From the NCBI RefSeq assembly GCF_001043115.1, contig NZ_LFME01000023.1, forward strand, positions 17,722 through 81,721: a stretch of DNA of 64,000 nucleotides, in the 5' to 3' direction. Position numbers and translations under genes: made by a program. Under the pieces are notes generated by a model that was not told the origin of the DNA, searched no databases, and saw only the letters and a list, made by a program, of their open reading frames with translations. The DNA is from Xanthomonas sp. NCPPB 1128. GTDB lineage: Bacteria; Pseudomonadota; Gammaproteobacteria; Xanthomonadales; Xanthomonadaceae. Of the stretch, positions 8,232-17,081 are shown one piece after another. How positions within the stretch are numbered: the first letter of the stretch is position 1; each line of letters starts with the position of its first letter.

Positions 8232-11200
8232 ATGGACTTTTCCAGATTCTTCATCGACCGGCCGATCTTCGCCGCCGTGCTGTCGATCGTCATCTTCGCC
8301 GCGGGCCTGATCGCCATCCCGCTGCTCCCCATCGGCGAATACCCGGACGTGGTGCCGCCCTCGGTGGTGGTGCGCACGGTGTATCCGGGCGCCAACCCCA
8401 AGGTGATCGCCGAGACCGTCGCCACGCCGCTGGAGGAAGCGATCAACGGCGTCGAGAACATGATGTACATCAAGTCGGTCGCCGGTTCCGACGGCGTGCT
8501 GCAGATGACCGTGACCTTCCGCCCGGGCACCGATCCGGACGATGCCGCGGTCAAGGTGCAGAACCGCGTCGCCCAGGCGCAGGCGCGCCTGCCCGAGGAT
8601 GTGCGCCGGCAGGGCGTGACCACGCAGAAGCAGTCGCCCACCTTCCTGATGGTGGTGCACCTGACCTCGCCCAAGGGCAAGTACGACACCCTGTACCTGC
8701 GCAACTACGCGCGCCTGCACGTCAAGGATGCGCTGGCGCGGATCCAGGGCGTGGGCGATGCGCAGGTGTTCGGCGGCGGCGACTACGCGATGCGCGCCTG
8801 GCTGGACCCCGAGCGGGTGGCCGCACGCGGGCTCACCGCCAGCGACGTGGTCGCGGCGATGCGCGAGCAGAACGTGCAGGTCTCCGCCGGCCAGCTCGGC
8901 GCCGAGCCGATGCCCGAGAGCAAGTTCCTGACCCTGATCAATGCCCAGGGCCGCCTGCGCACCGAACAGGAGTTCGGCGACATCGTGCTCAAGGTCGGCG
9001 CGGACGGCCAGACCGTGCGCCTGTCCGACGTCGCGCGCCTGCAGTTGGGCGCCGGCGACTACACCCTGCGCGCGCAGCTGGACGGCAAGAACGCGGTCGG
9101 CATCGGCATCTTCCAGGCGCCGGGCGCCAACGCGCTGCAGATCCGCGACCAGGTCATCGCCAAGATGGACGAGCTGACCAAGCAGTTCCCGGACGATGTG
9201 AAGTACGAGGCCGTGTACGACACCACCATCTTCGTGCGCGACTCGATCAGCGCGGTGGTCCATACCCTGCTGGAGGCGGTGCTGCTGGTGGTGCTGGTGG
9301 TGATCCTGTTCCTGCAGACCTGGCGCGCCTCGATCATTCCGCTGATCGCGGTGCCGGTGTCGGTGGTCGGCACCTTCGCCGCGCTGTACTTGCTGGGCTT
9401 CTCGATCAACACGCTGACCCTGTTCGGACTGGTGCTGGCGATCGGCATCGTCGTCGATGACGCGATCGTGGTGGTGGAGAACGTCGAGCGCAACATCGAG
9501 GAAGGCCTGACCCCGCTGGCGGCGGCCCACCAGGCGATGCGCGAGGTGTCCGGCCCGATCATCGCGATCGCGCTGGTGCTGTGCGCGGTGTTCGTGCCGA
9601 TGGCGTTCCTGTCGGGCGTGACCGGGCAGTTCTACAAGCAGTTCGCGGTGACCATCGCCATCTCCACGGTGATCTCGGCGATCAACTCGCTGACCCTGTC
9701 GCCGGCGCTGGCCGCGCGCCTGCTGCGCAGCCACGACGCGCCCAAGGACCGCCTGTCGCGCGGCATGGAGCGGCTGTTCGGCGGCTGGCTGTTCCGTCCG
9801 TTCAACCGCTTCTTCCACCGCAGCTCCGACCGCTACCAGGGGGCAGTGTCGCGCATCCTCGGCCGCCGCGGCGCGGTGTTCGCGGTGTACGTGGCGCTGT
9901 TGCTGGTCACCGGGCTGATGTTCAAGGCGGTGCCGGGCGGCTTCATCCCGACCCAGGACAAGATGTACCTGATCGCCGGCGTCAAGCTGCCGGAAGGCGC
10001 CTCGATCGAGCGCACCGACGCGATGCTGCGCAAGGTCGCCACCATCGCCATGCAGACCGACGGCGTGGCCCATGCGATCTCGTTCCCCGGCCTGAACGCG
10101 CTGCAGTTCACCAATACGCCCAACACCGGCGTGGTGTTCCTGCCGCTGAAGCCGTTCGCCGAGCGCCACCGCAGCGCGCTGGAGATCAACGCCGAGATCA
10201 ATCAGCGCATCTCGCAGCTGGGCGAGGGCATGTCGTTCGCCTTCATGCCGCCGCCGATCCTCGGCCTGGGCAACGGCAACGGCTACCAGTTGTTCATCGA
10301 GGACCGTGCCAACCTCGGTTACGGCGCGCTGCAGAACGCGGTCAACGCCATGCAGGGCGCGGTGGCGCAGACCCCGGGCATGAGCTTCCCGATCGGCACC
10401 TACCAGGCCAACGTGCCGCAGCTCGATGCCGAGGTCGACCGGGTCAAGGCCAAGGCCCAGGGCGTGGCCCTGACCGATCTGTTCGATACCTTGCAGACTT
10501 ATCTGGGCTCGACCTACGTCAACGACTTCAACCAGTTCGGCCGCACCTGGCAGGTGATCGCCCAGGCCGATGCGCCGTTCCGCGAGAGCGTGGAGGACAT
10601 CGCCCGGCTGCGCACCCGCAATGCCCAGGACGAGATGGTGCCGATCGGCTCGATGGTGACCATCAAGCAGACCTACGGCCCGGACCCGGTGCTGCGCTAC
10701 AACGGCTATCCGGCCGCCGACCTGGCCGGCGAAGCGGATGCGCGATCGCTGTCCTCGGCCGAGGCGATGGCCAAGATCACCCAGATCGCCAAGCAGGTGC
10801 TGCCCAACGGCATGGAGATCGAGTGGACCGACCTGAGCTACCAGCAGGCGACTCAGGGCAATGCGGCGCTGGTGGTGTTCCCACTGGCGGTGCTGCTGGC
10901 GCTCCTGGTGCTGGCCGCGCTGTACGAGAGCTGGACCCTGCCGCTGGCGGTGATCCTGATCGTGCCGATGACGCTGCTGTCGGCGCTGTTCGGGGTGTGG
11001 CTGAGCGGCGGCGACAACAACGTGTTCGTGCAGGTCGGCCTGGTGGTGCTGATGGGCCTGGCGTGCAAGAACGCGATCCTGATCGTCGAGTTCGCCCGCG
11101 AACTGGAACTGCAGGGCAAGGGCATCGTCGAATCGGCGCTGCAGGCCTGCCGTCTGCGCCTGCGCCCGATCGTGATGACTTCCATCGCCTTCATCGCCGG

Positions 11201-11402
11201 TACCGTGCCGCTGGTGTTCTCGCATGGCGCGGGCGCCGAAGTGCGCTCTGCCACCGGCATCACCGTGTTCGCCGGCATGCTGGGCGTGACCCTGTTCGGC
11301 CTGTTCCTCACCCCCGTGTTCTACGTCGCCCTGCGCAAGCTGGCCGGGCGGCCGCTGGTCTCGCATGCGCCGGCCCACGCCGACGCGCCGGCGCACGGCT
11401 GA
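8232..11402 (+). CDS. smeW: RND (HAE1-type) multidrug efflux pump, SmeW-like
   Basis: Inner-membrane, proton-driven trimeric exporter of 1056 residues, the usual length. It begins MDFSRFFIDRPIFAAVLS (first transmembrane helix). The TM4 proton-relay motif GIVVDDAIVVVENVERNI with the two aspartates is intact. The late segment GLVVLMGLACKNAILIVEFA matches TM10-11 of the family. Two large periplasmic loops lie between the helices. The start is the ATG shortly after the adaptor gene; earlier in-frame codons would add Pro/Arg-rich residues unlike the family. SmeVWX-type pumps export quinolones, chloramphenicol and related compounds in Stenotrophomonas; the spectrum here is inferred only. Confidence 0.95.
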   Translation: MDFSRFFIDRPIFAAVLSIVIFAAGLIAIPLLPIGEYPDVVPPSVVVRTVYPGANPKVIAETVATPLEEAINGVENMMYIKSVAGSDGVLQMTVTFRPGTDPDDAAVKVQNRVAQAQARLPEDVRRQGVTTQKQSPTFLMVVHLTSPKGKYDTLYLRNYARLHVKDALARIQGVGDAQVFGGGDYAMRAWLDPERVAARGLTASDVVAAMREQNVQVSAGQLGAEPMPESKFLTLINAQGRLRTEQEFGDIVLKVGADGQTVRLSDVARLQLGAGDYTLRAQLDGKNAVGIGIFQAPGANALQIRDQVIAKMDELTKQFPDDVKYEAVYDTTIFVRDSISAVVHTLLEAVLLVVLVVILFLQTWRASIIPLIAVPVSVVGTFAALYLLGFSINTLTLFGLVLAIGIVVDDAIVVVENVERNIEEGLTPLAAAHQAMREVSGPIIAIALVLCAVFVPMAFLSGVTGQFYKQFAVTIAISTVISAINSLTLSPALAARLLRSHDAPKDRLSRGMERLFGGWLFRPFNRFFHRSSDRYQGAVSRILGRRGAVFAVYVALLLVTGLMFKAVPGGFIPTQDKMYLIAGVKLPEGASIERTDAMLRKVATIAMQTDGVAHAISFPGLNALQFTNTPNTGVVFLPLKPFAERHRSALEINAEINQRISQLGEGMSFAFMPPPILGLGNGNGYQLFIEDRANLGYGALQNAVNAMQGAVAQTPGMSFPIGTYQANVPQLDAEVDRVKAKAQGVALTDLFDTLQTYLGSTYVNDFNQFGRTWQVIAQADAPFRESVEDIARLRTRNAQDEMVPIGSMVTIKQTYGPDPVLRYNGYPAADLAGEADARSLSSAEAMAKITQIAKQVLPNGMEIEWTDLSYQQATQGNAALVVFPLAVLLALLVLAALYESWTLPLAVILIVPMTLLSALFGVWLSGGDNNVFVQVGLVVLMGLACKNAILIVEFARELELQGKGIVESALQACRLRLRPIVMTSIAFIAGTVPLVFSHGAGAEVRSATGITVFAGMLGVTLFGLFLTPVFYVALRKLAGRPLVSHAPAHADAPAHG

Positions 11403-11433
11403 TTTCTTTCCCATCCTTCTCAGGAGTTTCGCA

Positions 11434-12168
11434 ATGAACGCAGCACACAAGATCGCCCTGGTCACCGGCGCCACCCGCGGCATCGGCCTGCACACCGTGC
11501 GGCTGCTGGCCGAAGCCGGCGTGCACACCCTGCTGGCCGGGCGCGACGCCACCCGCGCCAGCGCCGCGGCCCTGGAACTGCAGGGCGAGGGCCTGCCGGT
11601 GGAGCCGCTGACCCTGGACGTCACCGACGCCGCCAGCATCGCTGCCGCGGTGGAGACGGTGCGCGCACGCCATGGGCGGCTGGACATCCTGGTCAACAAC
11701 GCCGGCATCCTGCGCGACGACCTGCGCCTGAGCGTGTCGCAGCAGAGCCTGGAGACCTGGCGCGAGACCTTCGACACCAACCTGTTCGGGCTGATCGCGG
11801 TCACCCAGGCGTTCCTGCCGTTGCTGCGCGAGGCGCCGGCCGCGCGCATCGTCAACGTCTCCAGCCTGCTCGGCTCGCTTGCGCTGCACAGCCAGCCGGG
11901 CTCGCCGATCTACGACTTCAAGGTGCCGGCCTACAACGTGTCCAAGAGCGCGGTGAATGCCTGGACCATCCAGCTGGCCTACGAACTGCGCGAGACCCCG
12001 ATCAAGGTCAACACCATCCATCCCGGCTACGTGAAGACCGACATGAACGCGGGCGAGGGCGAGCTGGACGTGGCGGATGGCGCGCGCAGCAGCGTGATGA
12101 TGGCGCTGCTCGACGCCGACGGTCCGACCGGCAGCTACACCCATGTCGGCCAGGTGCTGCCATGGTGA
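11434..12168 (+). CDS. smeU2: Short-chain dehydrogenase/reductase in the efflux operon (SmeU2-like)
   Basis: A 244-residue NAD(P)-dependent oxidoreductase of the classical SDR type. It has cofactor motif TGATRGIG near residue 12, NNAG near residue 87, catalytic Ser in NVSSLLGS and YNVSK as the active-site Tyr/Lys pair. Unlike the first SDR of the operon the active site is complete. AGGAG precedes the ATG. Its last seven bases overlap the start of the outer-membrane channel gene. Its substrate is unknown; co-location suggests it modifies a compound the pump handles or responds to (inference). Confidence 0.9.
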   Translation: MNAAHKIALVTGATRGIGLHTVRLLAEAGVHTLLAGRDATRASAAALELQGEGLPVEPLTLDVTDAASIAAAVETVRARHGRLDILVNNAGILRDDLRLSVSQQSLETWRETFDTNLFGLIAVTQAFLPLLREAPAARIVNVSSLLGSLALHSQPGSPIYDFKVPAYNVSKSAVNAWTIQLAYELRETPIKVNTIHPGYVKTDMNAGEGELDVADGARSSVMMALLDADGPTGSYTHVGQVLPW

Positions 12169-13622
12169 TCCGTCCCGTCTTCGGCGTGCTGGCGCTGGCG
12201 CTGCTCAGCGGCTGCGCCAGCGTCGGCCCCGACTACCGCGCGCCGGCGCAGCCGCCAGTGACGCTGCAGGGCGCGGCGTCGCCGGTGTTCGCGACCGATT
12301 CGCCGGTCGCGTCCTGGTGGGCGCAGTTCGACGATCCGGTGCTGGAGCAACTGGTGCACGATGGCCTGGTCGCCAACCTGGATCTGCGCCTCGCCCTGGC
12401 GCGCGTGCACGAGGCGCGCGCGGTCTTCGCCGAGCAGCGCCTGGACCAGGCGCCGCACGTCACTGCCGGCGGCGACTACACCCGCGGCAAGGCGCCGGAT
12501 GCGGACGCCGGCGGCGCGCGCGTGCTCACCGAGAGATACCGCCTCGGCTTCGATGCCGCCTGGGAGCTGGACCTGTTCGGGCGCCAGCGCCGTGCCAGCG
12601 AAGCGGCACGCGCGAACCTGGAGGCCGAACAGGCCGGCCTGGCCGACGCCCAGGTCACCGTGGCCGCGGAGGTGGCACGCAATTACTTCGCCCTGCGCGG
12701 CACGCAGAAGCGCATCGCGCTGGCGCGGACCACGCTCGATAACCTGCGCGACACCCAGCGGCTGACCGAGACCCGTTGGCGACTGGGCGCGGGCAGCGAA
12801 CTGGACGTGCAGAGCAGCCGCGCCCGGCTGAAGGCGATCGAGGCCGACATCCCGCTGCTGGAAGTCGACGCCGCGCAGGCGCGGCACCGGCTGGCGGTGC
12901 TGCTGGGCAAGCCGCCCGGCACGCTCGACGCGCTGCTGGCGCCACAGCCGACCCCGGCCTATGCACGCGCCTTGCCGCTGGGCGATACCACGCAGTTGCT
13001 GCGCCGGCGTCCCGACGTGCGCATCGCCGAACGTAACCTGGCGGCGGCGACCGCGCGGGTCGGCGTGGCCACCGCCGACCTGTTCCCGCGGATCAGCCTG
13101 TCCGGTTTCGTCGGCTTCCTGTCCGGTGACGCCGGCGCCTTGCTGCACGGCCGTAGCAAGGCCTGGTCGCTGACCCCGTCGATCCAGTGGGCGGCATTCG
13201 ACATCGGCAGCGTGCGGGCACGCCTGCGCGCGAGCGAAGCGCAGGCCGACGGCGCCGCCGCCGACTACGAGAAGGCCGTGCTCGGTGCACTGGAGGATAC
13301 CGAGAACGCCTTGACCGCCTATGCCCACGAACAGGCGCGGCTGGCGATCGTGGCCGAACAGACGCAGGCGGCGCAGCGTGCCGAGGCGTTGGCGCAGATC
13401 CGGTACCGCGAAGGTTCGGAGGATTTCCTGACCCTGCTCGATGCGCAGCGCACGCAACTGACTGCCGAGGCTGCCCTGGCCGACGCCGAGGCGGCGGTGA
13501 ACATCGGCGTGGTGCGGGTGTACAAGGCGCTCGGCGGCTGGGGCCAGGATGCGGACACGGAGGCCGGCAGCAGGGATGTCGCCACCACCGCGGTGGCGGC
13601 GTCTGCAGTGCAGGCGCGTTGA
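12162..13622 (+). CDS. smeX: Outer-membrane efflux channel lipoprotein (NodT/OprM type), SmeX-like
   Basis: TolC-like trimeric duct that completes the tripartite pump. The 486-residue protein has a lipoprotein signal with SGC (Cys18) followed by the family hallmark ASVGPDYRAP. Two repeated outer-membrane-efflux halves follow, with long Ala/Leu/Arg helices; the second ends near RYREGSEDFLTLLDAQRTQL, the usual C-terminal signature. The start ATG overlaps the smeU2 stop, so translation is probably coupled. It is the last gene of the operon. Confidence 0.93.
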   Translation: MVIRPVFGVLALALLSGCASVGPDYRAPAQPPVTLQGAASPVFATDSPVASWWAQFDDPVLEQLVHDGLVANLDLRLALARVHEARAVFAEQRLDQAPHVTAGGDYTRGKAPDADAGGARVLTERYRLGFDAAWELDLFGRQRRASEAARANLEAEQAGLADAQVTVAAEVARNYFALRGTQKRIALARTTLDNLRDTQRLTETRWRLGAGSELDVQSSRARLKAIEADIPLLEVDAAQARHRLAVLLGKPPGTLDALLAPQPTPAYARALPLGDTTQLLRRRPDVRIAERNLAAATARVGVATADLFPRISLSGFVGFLSGDAGALLHGRSKAWSLTPSIQWAAFDIGSVRARLRASEAQADGAAADYEKAVLGALEDTENALTAYAHEQARLAIVAEQTQAAQRAEALAQIRYREGSEDFLTLLDAQRTQLTAEAALADAEAAVNIGVVRVYKALGGWGQDADTEAGSRDVATTAVAASAVQAR

Positions 13623-13736
13623 GCGAGCGGGGTGCTCAAAGGCCGCGGTGCGGGCCGACCGTTCGCACCGCTGCACCTGGTCGGCACCTCTCGCCATGTG
13701 CTCTCGCCGCCATCCAGCCGTGTCCCAGGTTTGTCT

Positions 13737-13793
13737 GTAGGAGCGGCTTCAGCCGCGACGGGCTTCCCCGATGAAGCCCGTCGCGGCTGCATG
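13737..13793. repeat. GTAG-type REP pair (inverted REPs)
   Basis: Starts GTAGGAGCGGCTTCAGCCGC and is followed, in inverted orientation, by a second arm (GAAGCCCGTCGCGGCTGC). Near-identical copies recur at 26643, 26843, 27036, 37581, 39781, 39827, 47782 and 63860. GTAG-headed palindromes of this form are known as REPs in Xanthomonas and Stenotrophomonas and are linked to RAYT transposases. Confidence 0.85.
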
Positions 13794-13838
13794 ACAGTGG
13801 ACTCCCAACTGGCTCGCGGCGAGCCCTAGGGGTGCACT

Positions 13839-13863
13839 GTGGGAGGGACTTCAGTCCCAACGC
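13839..13863. repeat. Second REP variant (GTGGGAGGGACTTCAGTCCC)
   Basis: A palindromic variant of the GTAG REP with a GTGG head and a GGGACTTCAGTCCC core. A complementary copy is at 63807-63828 and a related form at 37414. Confidence 0.75.
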
Positions 13864-14009
13864 ATTGCGCCATCGGAACGCACACCACTTCCGCGCGGCA
13901 TGACAGTTGACGCCCACAGGGCACTTCCTGCCATCAGAGCCGCCCTGGTGACGGCTACCGGACCGAAGACCAGCCGGGCACGCGGCAAATCGCTGCGGGT
14001 GCTGGCCGC

Positions 14010-15002
14010 TCAGTCCTGCGCCACGTCCTCGGCGATCACGTAACGGTCGCGTCCACTGTTCTTGGCCTGGTATAGCGCGGTGTCGGCGCGCGAGAACCAG
14101 TCGTGCCACTGCACCTCGTCGCACAGCATGGCCGCACCCAGCGACACGGTGATGGTGCCATTGGGGCCGCGCAGCGCCGTGCGCGCGGCATCGTGCAGGC
14201 GTCTGGCGAAGGCCGACAGTTCGGTCGCCGACTGCAGCCGCGCCACCACCACGAACTCTTCGCCGCCGAACCGGAACACCTCGTCCGGCGCACGCACCTG
14301 CGCCCGCAGCAGCGTCGCCAGTTCGGCCAGCACGCGGTCGCCCTCGGCATGGCCGTAGAGGTCGTTGACCTCCTTGAAGTGATCGATGTCGAGCACGATC
14401 AATCCATGCCGGCGTGTCGCGCGGCGCGGATCGGCCACCCGCTGCGACAGGCTGCGCTCCAGCATGCGGCGGTTCGGCAGCCCGGTGAGCGAGTCGTGCG
14501 ATGCCAACTGCTCCAGTTGCACACGATCGCCTTCCACCCGCAACGCCAGCATGTAGCCCAACCCGGTGATCAGCAGCGACACTGCCAGCATCGAGAAGAA
14601 GTGCTCGGCACCCAGGGTGCTCGGCGTGACCACCAGCAGCACCGCGATCAGGGTCGCGTTGCAGGCCAGCGCGACATTGCGCGTCACCACGAAGAAATTG
14701 CTCATCATCACCAGGTACAGCCACGGCACCGCGGCGTGGCGCAGCGCATGGCAGGCCAGGGCGCTGCCCAGCAACCAGCTCAGCGACAGCAAGGGATCCA
14801 TGCGGCCGTCGCCGCGGTGCAGCGCCAGCCACGTCGCCAGCGCGGCCAGGCCGGCCAGCGCGGCACCGGCCAGCGCGGTCAACGGCGCGCCGATCGCCGT
14901 CTGGTAGACCGCGAGCAGCAGCAGCACCGCCGCCGTGGACGGGCCGAGCACCTTGATGATGCCGAGCCGGAAGTGCCGGCGCAGGGTCAAGCCCGCGCTC
15001 AC
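14010..15002 (-). CDS. Membrane-bound diguanylate cyclase (GGDEF domain)
   Basis: Makes cyclic di-GMP from two GTP. The ~330-residue protein has about five or six N-terminal transmembrane helices (residues ~20-170) that form no domain I recognise. A GGDEF domain follows (residues ~190-325: HDSLTGLPNRRML, VLDIDHFKEVNDLYGHAEGD, RFGGEEFVVV). The active-site motif is the functional GGEEF form. No clear RxxD inhibitory site precedes it. The start is taken as GTG at 15002, 8 bases after AGGAGG; a TTG two codons earlier sits too close to that site. The gene is alone and convergent with smeX. Confidence 0.88.
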   Translation of the reverse strand: MSAGLTLRRHFRLGIIKVLGPSTAAVLLLLAVYQTAIGAPLTALAGAALAGLAALATWLALHRGDGRMDPLLSLSWLLGSALACHALRHAAVPWLYLVMMSNFFVVTRNVALACNATLIAVLLVVTPSTLGAEHFFSMLAVSLLITGLGYMLALRVEGDRVQLEQLASHDSLTGLPNRRMLERSLSQRVADPRRATRRHGLIVLDIDHFKEVNDLYGHAEGDRVLAELATLLRAQVRAPDEVFRFGGEEFVVVARLQSATELSAFARRLHDAARTALRGPNGTITVSLGAAMLCDEVQWHDWFSRADTALYQAKNSGRDRYVIAEDVAQD

Positions 15003-15510
15003 GGGCAAGGCCTCCTGAACGGCACATGGTCATTGCGGGCGGGCTGGCGAGGGGGGGCGACGAACATGGCGACGTCAGGATGGCGAAGAGGCGTTACGGT
15101 GTCAGCTGCAAGTTCCATGCCTGCGATTCTTTTGTGGTCGATATCCCGAAGCTGACTGAGGCGCAGCGGGATTGCCGACACGCACGGCGTCACGACGACG
15201 TCGCATTGGCGCAGGGATCCGCGTCGCACGGCTATCCCTGCGCCACGCGCCAGACGTTATCTGGCGGCGAGCAGAGAGGAGCCGTTGCAAGCAAGCGCGC
15301 ACCTGATCCTTCTCCCTCCGGGAGAAGGTGGCGCGCAGCGCCGGATGAGGGGACGGGCGAATCACAACGCCAGCCGGGCAAGCGGTACGGTGGCCGCGTG
15401 GGGACGGCGCTGCGCGCCAATGGACGCAGCGCTGACCTGACGGGCTATGTCTGCACCGCTGACGTCACCGGCGTGATGGGATGAGCAAGATGCGCCTGCC
15501 AGAGGTTCGG
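15003..15510. other. Intergenic region with one degenerate palindromic repeat unit
   Basis: About 500 bases without a supported gene. At ~15298-15356 lies one decayed copy (CCTTCTCCCTCCGGGAGAAGG ... GCCGGATGAGGGGACGGGCG) of the unit that forms the tandem array at 29429-30197. Confidence 0.6.
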
Positions 15511-15684
15511 CTACGCCTCGCTGCCGTCGATGGCCTTCAGCCCTTTCTTGCTCAGTGCGAGATCGCCATCCTCGCCTTGTGCCGCATAGTCCTCGCGCAC
15601 CGCCCAGGTTGCGTCTGCTTCGCTGACCGGCGTGGTGGCGTGGATGTCCTGCAGGATGCGCAGTTGTTCCTGGGTCAATGACAT
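15511..15684 (-). CDS. Small conserved-looking hypothetical protein (57 aa)
   Basis: Not assigned to a family. From ATG 15684 it encodes MSLTQEQLRILQDIHATTPV... ending LSKKGLKAIDGSEA. It is acidic, with no Arg/Pro bias, and looks like a real soluble helical peptide rather than a chance frame. An in-frame ATG 27 bases upstream would add MPSPIRSFA; neither start has a strong ribosome-binding site, so the start is uncertain. No neighbour is close enough for an operon. Confidence 0.6.
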   Translation of the reverse strand: MSLTQEQLRILQDIHATTPVSEADATWAVREDYAAQGEDGDLALSKKGLKAIDGSEA

Positions 15685-16187
15685 GGCAAAGGACCGAATG
15701 GGGGAGGGCATGACTCACCGTACAGACCGGCGGTGACGGGCATGTCGGCGCGTCGGCACGAGACTGCGAGCATTGGCGTGGCTGCAACGCGATTGCGGTA
15801 ATCCGCGAGATCCGCGCGCGGCATCTCATCGCGCGGCCTCGACGCCGCCGACATCATTTCGCAACGCCTCAAGGACGCCGGCGTAACGGGCGCCCAAGCA
15901 TGATGTGTCTACCAGCTGTGCGGCCGGGGCGATGCCTGGGGCTGCTTCAAGGATGCAGGCATCCGCGGCTGGACCATCTTCTCCCGCATCGGCAGGCTCG
16001 CTGGCCTGCCGATGCTGTTTTGTACCAACGCGTCGAGGACGATGCGCGGTGGCGGTGATCCTCGCGCTGGTCGGCCATAGCGCCATGGTTCGCAGCCCCG
16101 TCCCGGAAGACGCACATCGCCCACCGGACACGCAATGACGCGCCTGGGCGCGCCATTGCATGGACGATGCGTCGCTGTCGCCAGGCG
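15685..16187. other. Intergenic region, possible decayed gene
   Basis: No intact gene is supported. A short frame on the plus strand (about 15,800-15,903) reads like the end of a protein (SRGLDAADIISQRLKDAGVTGAQA, then stop) without a start. About 80 bases later there is a terminator-like hairpin. This may be the remnant of a lost gene. Confidence 0.35.
15988..16024 (+). terminator. Orphan Rho-independent-type hairpin
   Basis: GCATCGGCAGGC and GCCTGCCGATGC form a 12-bp perfect stem with a 6-base loop, followed by TGTTTTGT, which orients it to the plus strand. No intact plus-strand gene precedes it. Confidence 0.5.
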
Positions 16188-17081
16188 TCAGGCGACGCCG
16201 GCACCGCCGGTCGCGCCGAACACTTCGCCGGTCAGGTAGCTGCCTTCCTGGCTGGCGAGCAGCACGTACAGCGGCGCGATTTCGACCGGCTGGCCCGGAC
16301 GCTTGAAGTGGGTCTTCGAGCCGAACTGGGTGACCGCCTCCATCGGTTGGCCGCCGGAGGACTGCAGCGCGGTCCAGAAGGGACCAGGGGCCACCACGTT
16401 CGCGCGGATGCCCTTTTCGCTCAGCTGCGCCGCCAATGCCTTGGTGTAGGCGACGATGCCGGCCTTGGTGGTCGCGTAGTCGAGCAGGATCGCCGACGGA
16501 TCGTACGCCTGGATGGAGGCGGTGGTGATCACCGCCGCGCCCGGCGGCAGGTGTGGCACCGCGGCGCGGCAGATCCAGTGCATGGCATAGAGATTGGTCT
16601 TCAGCGTCTTGTCGAAATCCTCGTCGCTCACTTCGCCGATCTCTTCGCGATATTGCTGCCGGCCCGCGTTGATCACCAGGATGTCCAGGCCGTCCAAACC
16701 GGCCACCGCTTTATCGACCAATTGCGCGCACCACTGCCGATCGGTGATGTCGCCCGGGAGGCTGATCGCCTTGCGTCCTTCGGCCTCGATCAGCGCGATG
16801 ACCTCCTGTGCGTCCGACGCTTCCTCGGCAAGGAAGGAGATGGCCACATCGGCGCCCTCGCGCGCGAACGCGATCGCCGCGGCGCGGCCGATGCCGCTGT
16901 CGCCGCCGGTCACCAGCGCCCGGCGGCCCGCCAGCTTGCCCGATCCGCGATAGCTGGTCTCGCCGTGGTCGGGTACCGGGTCCATCTCCGAGGCCTTGCC
17001 CGGCACCGGTTGCGGCTGCGGCGGGAAGGGCGGCTTGGGGTACTGCTCGCGCGGGTCCTGCATCTTCAGTCGATCGTTCAT
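16188..17081 (-). CDS. Short-chain dehydrogenase with proline-rich N-terminal leader
   Basis: A 297-residue classical SDR. After ~40 polar residues rich in Pro and Gln (KPPFPPQPQPVPGKASEMDPVPDHGE) comes the cofactor motif TGGDSGIGRAAA, then NAG and the active-site pair in YATTKAGIV. The leader and the TGGDSGIG variant match the YhxC/YhdF-type SDR group often annotated as stress- or glucose-dehydrogenase-like oxidoreductases. GAGGAAGACGCG precedes the ATG. The start overlaps the stop of the GH15 gene as ATGA, so the two are almost certainly co-translated. Substrate unknown; the partner suggests a sugar (inference). Confidence 0.88.
   Translation of the reverse strand: MNDRLKMQDPREQYPKPPFPPQPQPVPGKASEMDPVPDHGETSYRGSGKLAGRRALVTGGDSGIGRAAAIAFAREGADVAISFLAEEASDAQEVIALIEAEGRKAISLPGDITDRQWCAQLVDKAVAGLDGLDILVINAGRQQYREEIGEVSDEDFDKTLKTNLYAMHWICRAAVPHLPPGAAVITTASIQAYDPSAILLDYATTKAGIVAYTKALAAQLSEKGIRANVVAPGPFWTALQSSGGQPMEAVTQFGSKTHFKRPGQPVEIAPLYVLLASQEGSYLTGEVFGATGGAGVA

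Larger units (their letters stand above)
13623..14009. other. Intergenic region with REP palindromes between smeX and a diguanylate cyclase gene
   Basis: The 387 bases separate two convergent genes. They contain the two REP-type palindromes listed separately and no supported gene. One or both palindromes may act as bidirectional terminators for the convergent transcripts; no hairpin with a T-tract is present. Confidence 0.5.

Noticed and set aside
8013..11855. 1280-codon open frame antisense to the RND pump gene
   Set aside because: His/Gln/Arg-rich mirror of a high-GC coding gene; the sense strand encodes a complete, recognisable RND protein.
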